Source: Takakia lepidozioides
Lineage: Eukaryota; Streptophyta; Takakiopsida; Takakiales; Takakiaceae
DNA: 64,000 nucleotides
Assembly: GCA_030704615.1 (NCBI GenBank)
Contig: CM060734.1
Span: 57,428,042 to 57,492,041 of the forward strand
Direction of reading: 5' to 3'
Within the stretch, counting starts at the first letter, position 1. Each line of letters opens with the position of its first letter. Below are positions 1 through 11,400 of this stretch, piece by piece. A program made the position numbers and the translations under genes. The notes under the pieces are model-generated. The model was given only the letters and a program-made list of their open reading frames with translations, was not told the origin of the DNA and ran no database searches.

Positions 1-175
1 ACCATCTGACCGGCAAGTGAGGAGATAGAAATGGGCGCTGTTCGAAAGGCGAAGAATTGGTTCACAAAAGAGAGGAAAGCACAGATCAATAGGCCTAACG
101 TCCATGTTCGAAATGTCAATGCAGAGGATCAACTGTTTCAGGAACAGTTGATTTCACTTCGGGAGGGACACCACC
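1..175 (-). pseudogene. Broken 5' exon of a second OPT oligopeptide transporter, running off the window
   Basis: On the minus strand this is the counterpart of the exon at 8276-8548, and it encodes the same first membrane region (core [20 protein letters not shown]). It uses the same apparent splice acceptor near 175. Relative to the other copy it lacks 7 bases in the codons for the DDPLLPAL segment (near 130-140). This shifts the frame and gives a stop at once when read from the shared acceptor. The rest of the gene would lie left of base 1. Either it is a pseudogene or translation starts downstream of the deletion. The reading frame after the deletion is clean, so decay may be recent. Confidence 0.7.
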
Positions 176-1443
176 CTGCACAGACCAAAGACACAATCAC
201 CACACATTGCTGGAATGCTAGAACAATGACCCTCACAAGACACACATCCCACAAATTGGAACCTCCGCTGTCACCAACTGGAACTTTGAAGACAACCACG
301 GGCTGCAGTAGCACGAACCGGACGTCAGGTACCGCCGCCAACCATTGACGGTCCTACCCCAAGTCTGTGCGATTGTAAGCTCATCAATGACTGCAGCTTA
401 GATTGCAAAGTTCTCGACACTCTGACGCACCTACCGCATCGGAGTGGCACATTTCAAGCTCAGGCTCCCCTTCCCTGAGGACGATTAAGGGAGTTGTGCT
501 GCAGCACTCCTTCTCCAGAGCGGCTGCAGTAGTCCTCCAAGACACTTGAAATTAATGACGACAGAAGGCTAAGTTCTCCAATGCTCGTCTCTTCCCCTTG
601 GCGCCAGGCACAGAGACAAAAAGTATCTCCGATGTGATAAAAGTGAAGTATGAAGCATTGTGATCCAGACCTCACAGGGTGTGTGGGTCTGCGCCGAGAT
701 CGTTGTCAGTGGTCACCACACTTACAACGACCATGCACAACTACGATCTAGCCACCTGGGTCACATCTCCTCTGCCGACCAGCCTGCGTGATACTTGACG
801 GAGTCATTGTTCACACTCTTTCCGACGTGTCTCATCATATGTGACACGATCGTGTTCCAGACTCGTTCCAGAATTTCTTAGTTTTAAGTCTACGTTCACA
901 GAGGTAATACGATCGAGAAGCTTGAACATGCAGGAATTCATAGTCTGCTTTTTGAAGCAACAGAGGAGCTGCTCTCTTGGAGAAAGAGCTCCCTGCAGAC
1001 TGAGACTGACGAAGTCATGGGATATTGTGAAGGCCCACACACCCAGACCGACGTACAGCTCTGGCTACCTGAAATTGGCCATGGAAAGGTCTTCGACGAG
1101 GCTGCTTTGGGTCACAGATTCTACGGTAATACGGCACAGGAAGTGCATCCCGAACAAGCCTGAGCACTATGAATGTTTTCCTTCATCTTTCCATATTTTT
1201 GAATGCAGAATATTTGCCTTGGCAGTCCTTTCTAGTAGTCTCACGGTGTAATTGGCTTGGCCATCAGTAGCTATGGCTCTTGTCGTCTACCGTGGGATGG
1301 GATTAGCAAGCTGACCTCCCCATGCATTGGGTGTGCTGCAGCTCCGCTACTTGCTTGCATCACACTGTCAGTGTCCATCGTCTTCTCCCTCCTGCCTGCA
1401 GATCGCCACCTTCAACCGCCCCTGCTCCAACCACACCATGGAC
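1..1443. repeat. Left arm of long inverted repeat (pairs with 7036-8457)
   Basis: Bases 1 to about 1443 read as the reverse complement of about 8457 down to 7036, with scattered small differences. The match still runs at base 1, so the repeat continues off the window to the left. The arm holds the reverse-strand copy of the first visible exon of an OPT transporter plus about 1.2 kb upstream. The spacer between the arms is about 5.6 kb. I infer a head-to-head duplication of the transporter gene's 5' region rather than transposon TIRs, because the outer ends run into coding sequence. Confidence 0.9.
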
Positions 1444-4011
1444 TAAAGACGTATACAAGGGGTGTATATGTTTGTTCAAACTTAGTTTCATTTGAATAAA
1501 CAATTTTGTAATGCAAAGCATTGTAGCAACTACTGGCTGTGCCCCCCTATATATAGGCATGCTATAAGTGGCTCTTAGTTACGCCGGCCTCGGCCGGAGT
1601 CTTCTCTCTAGGCATGCTATTTTGGCTTGGCTGCCCCACCTCGGCACACAGTCCTAGGAATTGGAATTGCCAATACCTTGCGGTTCGTTACTATTAACCC
1701 TACCGTACTATTACAACAGCCAATACCAGCTGGGTCGGTTATTTAATACCCAGGTTGATACTTGATACCCCGGTTGATACCCGGCCAAGCACTATATACT
1801 ATATACCAGCCCATCACTCGTCCAAACAGTGAAGGGATAATGCGGACATGAATGTGATATATATATATTCTTTTAAAGGTGAAAGGGGAGGTAGCAATAT
1901 GAATAGAAGATAATAATTTAAAATATATATATTTTTAATAATTTAAAAAATACATACAAAATCTAAAAATATGTACATAATTGAGTATATTCCAGTGTTG
2001 CTCTGGGATCAGGTTTAGGACATACCAGACTGGTACTGGTACCAGAGGTATCACAAAACTTTCATACCAGTCTCGTCTATAAAATGGTGGATGTATTCTT
2101 TTCCAGATATTGGTATAAGTATGAGTATCATGACAGCAAACACCAGCAGCCGGTATAGGATATCAATTATGGTATCATTCCAAAGCTGTCTTCAATTACA
2201 AGTTTATCAAATAGCAAGTATCAGGTGCTTGATCAAGTGAAAACAAATACAATACACATAAAGAAATAAATATACATAAGTACAAGCAGGTAAAGGTTCA
2301 TTCACACCTGCCCATTGTGTATGACCTGTTCATGGCATATTTCAACCTAAATTTTTTGACGCTACTTACCTACACTACTAGTTATCCACTGCTACTCCTA
2401 TTCATACTTAGGTGCAGTGGTACCCTACCATCATATGTACTTGTCTGCTTACTTGTGTTCATGGCCGCCTGACCAGTGGAAAAAAGCACCTCTGACAAGA
2501 TGAAGCACTTGTGCGCACCTGTTTCTCGATGCATCAAAAAAATCCCTCGAACACGATCATGATGAAGTGATTCTGTCATTTTTCTTGCAGATTTAAGATC
2601 GCTTGTTCACTACCTTTAATTTGAGAGTGCTCCATTGCTGTGATCTACAGGAGTAATCAGTAGTTACAATCTGATTTCGAGCAAAAATTTCGCAAACATG
2701 AGGCCGTTGAAGGTGGTGATGCTTGCACACTTCTTCCCAAGGGGGGTCACTCTATGTATTTTTTCCATATCACGTGCGTACAAAGGTAATTTATACCAGG
2801 CTATATTTTTAAAAAAATTGCATTTTTTTCCACCCTATCTTTTGGTAATATTGTAAAACCGTTTGTTTCTTAATACCCTATTTTTCTTTATAATTTCTTT
2901 TGCAACAATTACCTAGATCCTATTTTAAATTATCTTTTTAAATAATTATAAAATTTCAAAGCATGTACACAAACAACATTTCACACATAAGTCAAATGCC
3001 GGACCCAAAGAAAAGTTTAATTTTCATTAGCCACGAACTCATTCAAAGCCGCAGCATCACTTGGATCTAAAGAGTACAAGTTCTGAGACCAAAAAATCAT
3101 GAGATAAAACGCAACTCAACTTGATCTCAACCATTTGATGCGCATGAAGTTGGTCACCCACCAAGAATTTGGTGCTAAACTTGCTCCGATGTACACGGAT
3201 ACGTCAATTTGACTTTCCTGCCCCGCTCTCAAATCAGATCCCTTAATTATATTGATTAAGTAGTTCTTTCAAAGTAATAGCCCATGGTTAGGATGCGGGG
3301 CCGCCTTACAAATGGTCATGGCTTAAAAATCACATAGGTATATAGTGGTGAATATTGGATGTCATCCATTATAGCCAACCCAACTATAACACTTAAACGC
3401 CCACCAAGCCCAAATGGGCTTATGGCCTATTTAAATGTAAGTTGTTTTGTTCAATGTTTATGAAATTAGTGCCATAGAATGGCTAGTGCCATGCATTGCT
3501 AGGATTGGACAATTGATTGCTCTAATTTCGAAAGCAAAGTTGTCTCATAACGCAAACAAGGGGTCAGGTTTTGATGAAAGCAATTCTCTATTTTTTCATG
3601 CTAAGATTTCTTCATACATGTCTCTGAGAGGGTTATTGTTAGGAGATTTGCCGAGGTTTGACCAAGTGACAATACCACAATGTGTTGGGCCAAATTGGAT
3701 TGTGTTTGGCTTGTTGGACGAGGGATCCCAAGGGGATGAAGCCTTACTAGGTAATCTCACCTCCATAATATTTTGACTCAACTCTATAACTTAAAACTCC
3801 CTAAACATCCTCATGAAACATGTATCTTGGTTAGGTATGAATTATGGATGCTATTTATGCATATCTATTTTTTCGAGATACCTCTTTCCAGTTGTAGTCG
3901 GTCATCCATAATGGGACGACTGGTTAACGCTAGTCATCGAAGTGTGTAGGCAAAGTGTCATAAATACATAGGATTCAAAATACACATATACGCCAAAAAT
4001 CCACTATGTTC
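1444..4011. other. AT-rich spacer without recognisable genes
   Basis: No frame shows protein-like composition or a family I recognise. The stretch is AT-rich, with a TA run near 1857-1870. Around 3290-3420 there is a segment that recurs at 6530-6640 (shared core ATTATAGCCAACCCAACTAT), marking a dispersed repeat. The short open frame at 3447-3776 has no recognisable domain and I do not call it a gene. Confidence 0.5.
3290..3420. repeat. Dispersed repeat, copy A (related to 6530-6640)
   Basis: The text around 3300-3390 (GCCTTACAAATGGT, AAAAATCACAT, TTGGATGTCATCCATTATAG, CCAACCCAACTATAA) reappears in the same order and orientation at 6540-6635 with small changes. The pieces sit at the edges of AT-rich spacer with no coding potential, so this is probably the conserved part of a small non-autonomous element. 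The family is not identified. Confidence 0.6.
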
Positions 4012-4014
4012 TAA

Positions 4015-5583
4015 GAGCATCCCCACCCTTGAGCCCATAAGACTCCGTGTAACGCCAAAATTACGTGATCGATTCAGGGCCTGTTGGGTTCTGTGGCGAG
4101 GCAGCCCCGACTCGCGCACACCGTTGCCCCTGAATTGCCCATGCTATCCCCGCGCCCCTCGCCTCCCATTGGTAGGAGGGGCGTGGTCGCTGCCAAGATG
4201 TTGACATGCACGCGCTAGACATGGGCATGGTCACATTCAGTTGGATTTAGGGGCATATTCGGGCCCTGAATACGGCGCTCGGGTTCGGTGCATGGAACAA
4301 TACTCAGTGCCCGCTTTTCATGGGATATAGGGTTCAATGTAAGTGCAAGGGTGTGGACGGTCCCGCCCACCTTGAAATTGTATACCCTAATATTGCGTTG
4401 GCGTGCTAAGTTCAGTGTGGGGTGGGGATAGGGAAATCCAAAAAGGCCTTGATGTGAAATGCATTGCAATTCACTTATCACCCCCCTAAAAGTGCGCAAT
4501 TCAATTGAACTGCTAAAACTAGCTTGAAAACAACCCTAATTTGCAATTCAATTGAATTGTCGGCACACGATTCAATTGAATTGTTGACTGCAATTCAATT
4601 GAATTGTAATCTATAATTTTTTAACTTATTTCTATATATAATATATAATGTATATATATATATATGTATATATTCAAATTATACTTATACACATAGAAGA
4701 GTATAGCTAAAAATACATGTTGCCCGTCTATTCTTGCTGCCCCTCTTTCTTGTGCCCTTGAGGAAATTGTGGAGTTGTGAAGCCACCCTCAGCCTCAGCA
4801 AGGAAGGGAGAGCCAGAGATGGAGAGAGATCAGCACCTTCGTGTGATTCACTGGCAAAAGAAACATGGTTGGCTCTGAAAGAAACAGACAAAATCAAACC
4901 TGACGAATTGATGAAAGGCTTCCCTTGCATCATCACGTAGTCCCCTAACACTAGTATCTGGTCGAGGACAAAAAAAATAAAAAATGATATGTTCATCTTG
5001 AGAATTATCAAAAATAATATTGTTTCGATACTCTTACAAAGGTATCATGTTGAAGTTGGGATGTGTGTTCCATATAAAGTTTAATATATCAAACTCTTAC
5101 ACGTTGATACTCTTAGTTGGTATATGTACATATGGCACCAACATCCACAAAAAGGGACAATCCCGCTTTTACAAGCGCTCCGTGACTTCCTCTCTCTCTC
5201 TCCCTCTCTCCCTCTCCCTTAGGCTTATCTCGGGCTCAAGCTTTACCACGGGCAAAGGATTGACAGACGGAGAGCAAGAATAGACGGGCAACATGTATTT
5301 TTAGCTTATACTCCTATATGTGTATAGGTATAATTTGAATATATACATATACATATATATTATATACAGAAATAAGTTAAAAATTATATATTACAATTCA
5401 ATTGAATTTCCAATTTGCAATTCAATTTATTTGCAAATTAGGGTTGTTTTCAAGCTAGTTTTAGCAGTTCAATTGAATTGCCCTTGCAATTCAACTGAAT
5501 TGCGCACTTTTAGGGGGGTGATCAAGTGAATTGCAATGCATTTCACATCGAGGCCTTTTTGGAATTCCCTAGTGGGGATGCTC
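4015..5583. mobile_element. Non-autonomous DNA transposon with TAA target duplication (PIF/Harbinger-like)
   Basis: Perfect 12-bp terminal inverted repeats (GAGCATCCCCAC at 4015-4026 and its complement at 5572-5583) are flanked by TAA on both sides (4012-4014 and 5584-5586). A 3-bp TAA/TTA duplication is the hallmark of PIF/Harbinger elements, but the superfamily is inferred from that alone. Inside, about 4430-4735 and 5270-5565 form a long inverted repeat rich in the palindrome CAATTCAATTGAATTG. The interior holds a CT-rich tract (5190-5222) and no transposase. The segment 4030-4425 has no partner in the right arm, so it may be a later insertion or captured DNA. Confidence 0.75.
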
Positions 5584-5879
5584 TAACCTTGTATACATAC
5601 ACTTTAGCTTAGATATTAATGATGTTTCATCTTGCATGATCCTTGTCTAGTAATGATAATGGTGATAATGATACATGCTTGTTTTCATCCAACGTAAGAG
5701 CTATAATCCTTAAACTTTAATCATGTTTAATGTGTTTAGAACCCATTTAATACTTTCAAGACCAATTAAACGAAGCCCAAGCCTACAACGACCTCCTAGT
5801 AACTCTCACTACCCTACCCTGACACACATATGTACTAAATATGAGATTCATGTTGTTTTTTAATATTTAAATTTTGAAA

Positions 5880-6084
5880 GGAAACCTGGGAGCGACAGCC
5901 CACAATTCAGGCCTTGAGGAAGGGGGGAAATTAACCCCCTTTCATTTATGGGCCATGAGGCCTACGACGATCAACGCCCAAACATACCGTCACGAACAAT
6001 CCCTCACACGGGGCAGGGCAGCGGGTTTGAACCCCGAACCACCAAGGCGACACACTGTGCACTTACCAGCTGAGCTACCAGCCG
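5880..6084 (-). repeat. tRNA-derived SINE, copy 1
   Basis: On the minus strand, reading from about 6084, there is a tRNA-like head. It has a box A match (TAGCTCAGCTGG, 6067-6078) and a box B match (GGGTTCAAACCC region, 6022-6034) about 40 bases apart, as in a pol III promoter. No proper acceptor stem closes and no clean anticodon arm is evident. The sequence continues past the tRNA length into an unrelated tail. This fits a tRNA-derived SINE rather than a working tRNA gene. Confidence 0.6.
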
Positions 6085-6529
6085 ATGTGCAATATGAGAT
6101 TCATGTTCATTCGAGAATGTTATGTCAATGTCCGATCGTCACTCAAATCTTGAAAAAATTACTAAAAACTGTGAAAATATGTTTCTCAAAGGGGTCCCAC
6201 ATTGGAAGGGTAGTGTTTTGTGGATCTGGCAATGATTGCCCTGAAAATTGGCAGGTGGGTGCAAGGAGGAAGTTACGCACATAATGTGCCTCACGTTCTT
6301 AAGAAAGTCAATTTCCTGATAAGCACAAAATTTTCCGGTGCAGGGGGGTTCTATGTTTTTGAAAATGTCAAACTATCCTGGCAATGGACTTTACAAAATG
6401 GGCAGGGTCACCTATCACATAGAGAGAGAGAATTCTCGGCCCAAGCCGACCTAACTAAGAGCCACTTCGCCTTGCGGCTATTGCCCCCTTTCGTGGGTGG
6501 GCCCTACAACGGATCACATATTGTATTTG

Positions 6530-6640
6530 TGTCTCACAGTGCCTTACAAGTGGTTGTGGGTTGAAAAATCACATTGGCGTACATAGGTGTATACCTATTG
6601 GATGTCACCCATTATAGCCAACCCAACTATAAAAATCAAT
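6530..6640. repeat. Dispersed repeat, copy B (related to 3290-3420)
   Basis: This shares ordered blocks with copy A, including GCCTTACAAGTGGTTGTGG-type text and the block CCATTATAGCCAACCCAACT near 6607-6626. It is non-coding. Confidence 0.6.
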
Positions 6641-6719
6641 GGTACCGTACCGGTGTTCGTTAGAACATGGCCACCTTCCATATGGTAGGCACATTCTTCC
6701 TCCTCCTTTTGCTTTTGCC

Positions 6720-6850
6720 ATGAGGCGCCCAGCTCAAGACCGCCCAATGAAGAAAATTATACCATACATGACAGGGTAGAAGGATTTGAACCCAGAATCG
6801 TCTAGGTGGCACTCAGTGGACGAGCTTCACCGCTGGGTGCTATCTAAATA
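6720..6850 (-). repeat. tRNA-derived SINE, copy 2 (degenerate)
   Basis: On the minus strand, box B (GGGTTCAAATCC, near 6780-6792) is clear. A box A-like block (TAGCACCCAGCGG, near 6830-6842) is present but imperfect. Tail and head differ from the copy at 5880-6084, so this is another subfamily or an older copy. Confidence 0.45.
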
Positions 6851-7035
6851 GGCTCGTCCATTAAATATAGCCTATTTAATAGTTTTGTTGTTCTCATGGA
6901 ATCCACGTCCGCACGTGCGGGAGAGAACGCGAGGGAGCAGCGGCGAGCTGACGAAGGCGAGTGTTGAGAGGAGAGTGCGAGCATCGCAGTGTGTTGGCTG
7001 TGCATGCAGGAAGCATGCGCGTTAGGAATTGCGAG

Positions 7036-8457
7036 GAGTCGTCCAAGGTGTGGTTGGAGCAGGGGCGGTTGAAGCTGGCGATCTGCAGGCAGCAGGAAGA
7101 AGACGATGGAGACTGACAGTGTGATGCAAGCAAGTAGCGGAGCTGCTGCAGACCCAATGCATGGGGAGGTCAGCTTGCTAATTCCATCCCACGGTAGACG
7201 ACAAGAGCCTTAGCTACTGATGGCCAAGCCAATTACACAGTGAGAGTAAGGCAAAGACTAGAAAGGATTTCCAAGGAAAATCTTCTGCATTCAAAAATGT
7301 GGAAAGATGAAGGAAAACATTCGTAGTGCTCAGGCTTGTTCGGGATGCACTTCCTGTGCCGTACTACCGTAGAATCTGTGACCCAAAGCAGCCTCGAAGA
7401 CCTTTTCATGGCCCTTTTCAAGTAGCCAGAGCTGTACATCGGTCTTGGTGTATGGGCCTTCACAATATCCCCTAACTTCATCAGACTCAGTCTGCAGGGA
7501 GCTCTTTCTCGAAGAGAGCAGCTCCTCTTTTGCTTCAAAAGCAGCCTATAACTTCCTGCATGTTCAAGCTTCTCGATCGTATTACCTTTGTGAAGGTAGA
7601 CTTAAACTAAGAAATTCTGGAACACGATCGTGTCAATCATATGCTGAGACACGTCGGAAAGAGTGGGAACAAGGACTCCGTGACGTACCAAGCAGGCTAG
7701 TCGGCAGAGGAGATGTGACCCAGGTGGCCAGATCGTGGTTGTGCATGGTCGTTGTAAGTGTGGTGACCACTGACAACAATCTCGGCGCAGACCCACACAC
7801 CCTGTGCGGTCTGGATCACAATGCCGCATACTTTTTTTTATCACATCGGAGATACTTTTGTCTCTATGTCTGGGCGCGAAGGGGAAGAGACGAGCATTGG
7901 AGAACTTAGCCTTCTGCCGTCATTTCAAGTTTCTTGAAGGACTACTTCAGCCGCTCTAATGGAGAAGGAGTGCTGCAGCACAACTCCCTTAATCGTCCTC
8001 AGGGAAGAGGAGCCTGAGCCCGATTTCAAGTGCCACTCTGATGCGGTAGGTGCGTCAGAGTGTGGAGAGCTTTGCAATCTAAGCTGCAGTCGTCTATGAG
8101 CTTACAATTGCACGGACTTGGGGTAGGACCGTCAATGGCGTCGGTTCATGCTACTGCAGCCCGTGGTTGTCTTCAGCGGAGGTTCCAATTTGTGGGATGT
8201 GTGTGTCATTGTGAGGGTCATCGATTGTTCTAGCATTCAGGCAATGTGTGGTGATTGTGTCTTTGGTCTGTGCAGGGTGATGTCCCTCCCGAAGTGAAAT
8301 CAACTGTTCCTGAAACAGATGATCCTCTGCTTCCTGCATTGACATTTCGAACATGGACGTTAGGCCTATTGATCTGTGCTTTCCTCTCTTTTGTGAACCA
8401 ATTCTTCTCCTTTCGGACAGCGCCCATTTCTATCTCCTCACTTGCCGGTCAGATGGT
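7036..8457. repeat. Right arm of long inverted repeat (pairs with 1-1443)
   Basis: Reverse complement of the left arm. It ends inside the first visible OPT exon, at the point where the left arm meets the window edge, so the true end of the duplication is unknown. The arm between 7036 and 8275 must hold the promoter and the unseen start exon of the OPT gene. I could not place that exon with confidence. Confidence 0.9.
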
Positions 8458-11400
8458 ATCCCTCTACCTGGGGCGCTTCATGGCGGCGGTACTCCCCGAC
8501 TGGAAAATCGGTCCATTCACCATCAATCCTGGACCTTTCAATATCAAGGTCTTGTGCCTATGCCGATTCTACAACCCACCTTGTAGATCACATATTGGGA
8601 ACAACCCAGTATGATAGGGGGAAAGCATCAGTATCTATGAAATGGAACGCCTGAGCAGTGTGAACTCCATTGATTTATCAAGTTCCTGCTTCGACAGTGA
8701 GGGGGCCCCGAGAAACCCTGATGGAGGTAGAGGGGTTCCCATGCAGGAGCATGTGCTCATTACAATCTTTGCCAGTGCCGGTGGTGGCATAAAAAACAGC
8801 ACAGCACGCGCACTGCAAGCTATTACAATCATAAAGCTTCCTGAATTTTTCAACAAGGTAATCTTCCATTGTCGCTGTCCTGGTCGGCACCATGGTTGGC
8901 AGATTCATGTCCATGAAATCAGATCTCACAATGGAATCATTTCCATTAAATGTTTAATTCTGAGTCATTCCAGACCAAATCTTTCATTTGTGTTGATGGG
9001 TGAAGATTATCTAGACAGGTTTGCACAAATGGTCAACTTCATTGCACAGCCTAGTCCTTAGCTCAGTATCATCCAATCATCTTCAGGATCCATTGATCAG
9101 GACCCTTAGGATTACTGCCAATTACTTCAAGGTGGTTGGAAATGTATAATTTGGAGTTGTTTTCTGTCAGTTAATGCAATCTCCTGGACCAGAACTTGCC
9201 TTTCCTTGCAGCACTTTTATTGACAATGACTACGCAAGTTCTTGGCTATGGATGGGCTGGACTCCTCCGCAAGTATCTGGTGGTAAGTCATAACTTTCCT
9301 ACCTACTTCATTATGCATACTGCTAAGATCTGAAGTCAGAGTTGAAAATTATTTGAATGAGCATAAACTTTGTATTCTTATATCTCCATCTGAGGTATTT
9401 TCTGGCAGTGTGGCAACTCCTCAGATCTTGTTGTTGGAAGTTTGATCAGCTAGTGATACAGTAGGCTATGCAGGTGTGTGCAAATCAACGGAAACTTGTA
9501 CTTAATCTTTTACCATGGACATAACCTGTGACAATTTCATGGAGATCTCTGATAGACTCAATATAGACTGGGATAAGATCATGTGACATGTGGATACATT
9601 TTCTTGTTGCTGCTAGGATCCCGCTCATATGTGGTGGCCAGAAACATTGGTTGATGTTGCTCTATTCAGGTAAGTTCCAGCACTTGACCAGAAGAGATTG
9701 AGCGGGGAAATTATTATGGAGTGTGTACATGAATGAGTAGTCTGTAGAACAAAAGTTTACAAGTTGATGGCTCCATTGATGAGAATGCAGTTTCAGCATC
9801 AAACTTTGATAGGTTTTAAGTACTGAGTGAATAGTCTTTGTAATACATATTGAATGTGCATTGTTTTAAGCATGCTGTTTAACGGGGCTCCAATCTCACA
9901 TTGACATCTGACAGGACGTTGCATGAGAAGGAGAATGCAAATAGCATTAGCAGGCTGCAGTTCTTTCTCATTGCCACCATTTGCAGCTTTGCTTGGTACA
10001 TTCTACCAGGCTACTTGTTTGCCACCGTGGCATCGATCTCTTGGGTCTGCTGGTCTTGGAAGGACTCTATAGTTGCCCACCAGATTGGTTCAGGTAGTCT
10101 GTCTTCCTTGAGGCTTGTCCATATCCCTGTCTTCAAAGCAGCAGCTGACATAGCTCTTTGACAATAGTAAGGTACAAATTCCAAATAAATTGCTGCTCAA
10201 AAGTGCTCTTGCTCTATTGATGTAGGCAAAATACCCATGCAAGTGGTAGCAATGATGTAGTGATTATTACAGGTATCAGATCCTAGCTGAAAGTGGGCTG
10301 GGTTGGCAGGCTCAAATGGATTGGGACTTACAGCTTTTTCACTAGATTGGGCCACTATCTCAGCATATTTGGGATCTCCGTTGTCAACCCCATGGGCCAC
10401 CCTGGTCAATGTGTTTGTTGGGTATCTCGCCACAGTCTACATCCTCACACCAGCTCTTTACTGGGGAGATGTCTATCACACCCAAAGATATCCTATGGTC
10501 TCAAACAAACTATTTCTGGCAAATGGAAATCGCTACAATGTTTCAAAGGTTAGACCTTTTCAGTGTGATCAGATATTGATATTGGCATTTTAAAACTTGG
10601 TGGGTGGAGATAGCTAGTCACTTGATATTCATGCTACATCAGAACATCATTGTCTCTTTGTATCCTGTAACAGAAAATAAGTCTGATGTCATCAACTAGG
10701 TTATAGGAAAAAAGGATCGTGCTCCAAGTATGTGTGAGGGACACCAGGTTTCTTCAGTTTGGCCAAAACCTGCAACTTAAGAGACATGCATGTATCGTCC
10801 TGCAGGTGACGTCTGCCGATGGCCTGACATTAGATCTGGATAAATACAAGACTTATGGCCCGCCTCACATGGCTGCCTCCTATGCAGCCGTCAACTGGGG
10901 GCTTACGTTTGCATCTCTAGCAGCCTCCATTGTTCATGTAGCACTTTGGCATGGGAAGTATATCTATCGTCGATTCAAAGCAAACGGTACCTCCCTCTGC
11001 AGTTTCGTAGTTACGACACGTGTTTTCCTGGGCAATCCAGTATTGCTACCCAGTTGCGATATAGAAATCTCAAGTCAGGCCAGAATGTGTAAGCACCTAC
11101 ATGTTGGCTCTGTGTGCATAGGTAAACTTTCCATAATCTTCTGGCTGGAAGATATCAACTCAGTTTGGAATTAATGAAGCCTATAATGATGATGGTTTTG
11201 GTGCAACTGGCAGCTGGAGATTACCAGCCAAGCATTCATACAAAGCTGATGCAACGCTATAATGACATCCCCTCATGGTGGTTCTGGGCACTACTGATTG
11301 GCAACACAGTGGCAGCCATAGCCATAATGGAAGGCTGGAAGCACATTTTCCAGCTGCCTTGGTGGGGCGTCCTCATTGGGTTTGGTCTCAACGTTTTGTT

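Noticed and set aside
5320-5529. A small protein with Ile/Tyr-rich sequence
   Set aside because: It is a translation of the TA-rich arm of the TAA-flanked transposon.
6019-6084. A functional tRNA gene on the minus strand
   Set aside because: Box A and B are good, but no seven-base acceptor stem or clear anticodon arm can be folded, and similar heads recur nearby. A SINE is likelier.
1-8457. The 1.4 kb inverted arms as terminal inverted repeats of one big transposon
   Set aside because: The outer ends lie within coding sequence of the OPT exon, the left end is not reached, and no flanking target duplication can be checked. A gene-region duplication explains it better.
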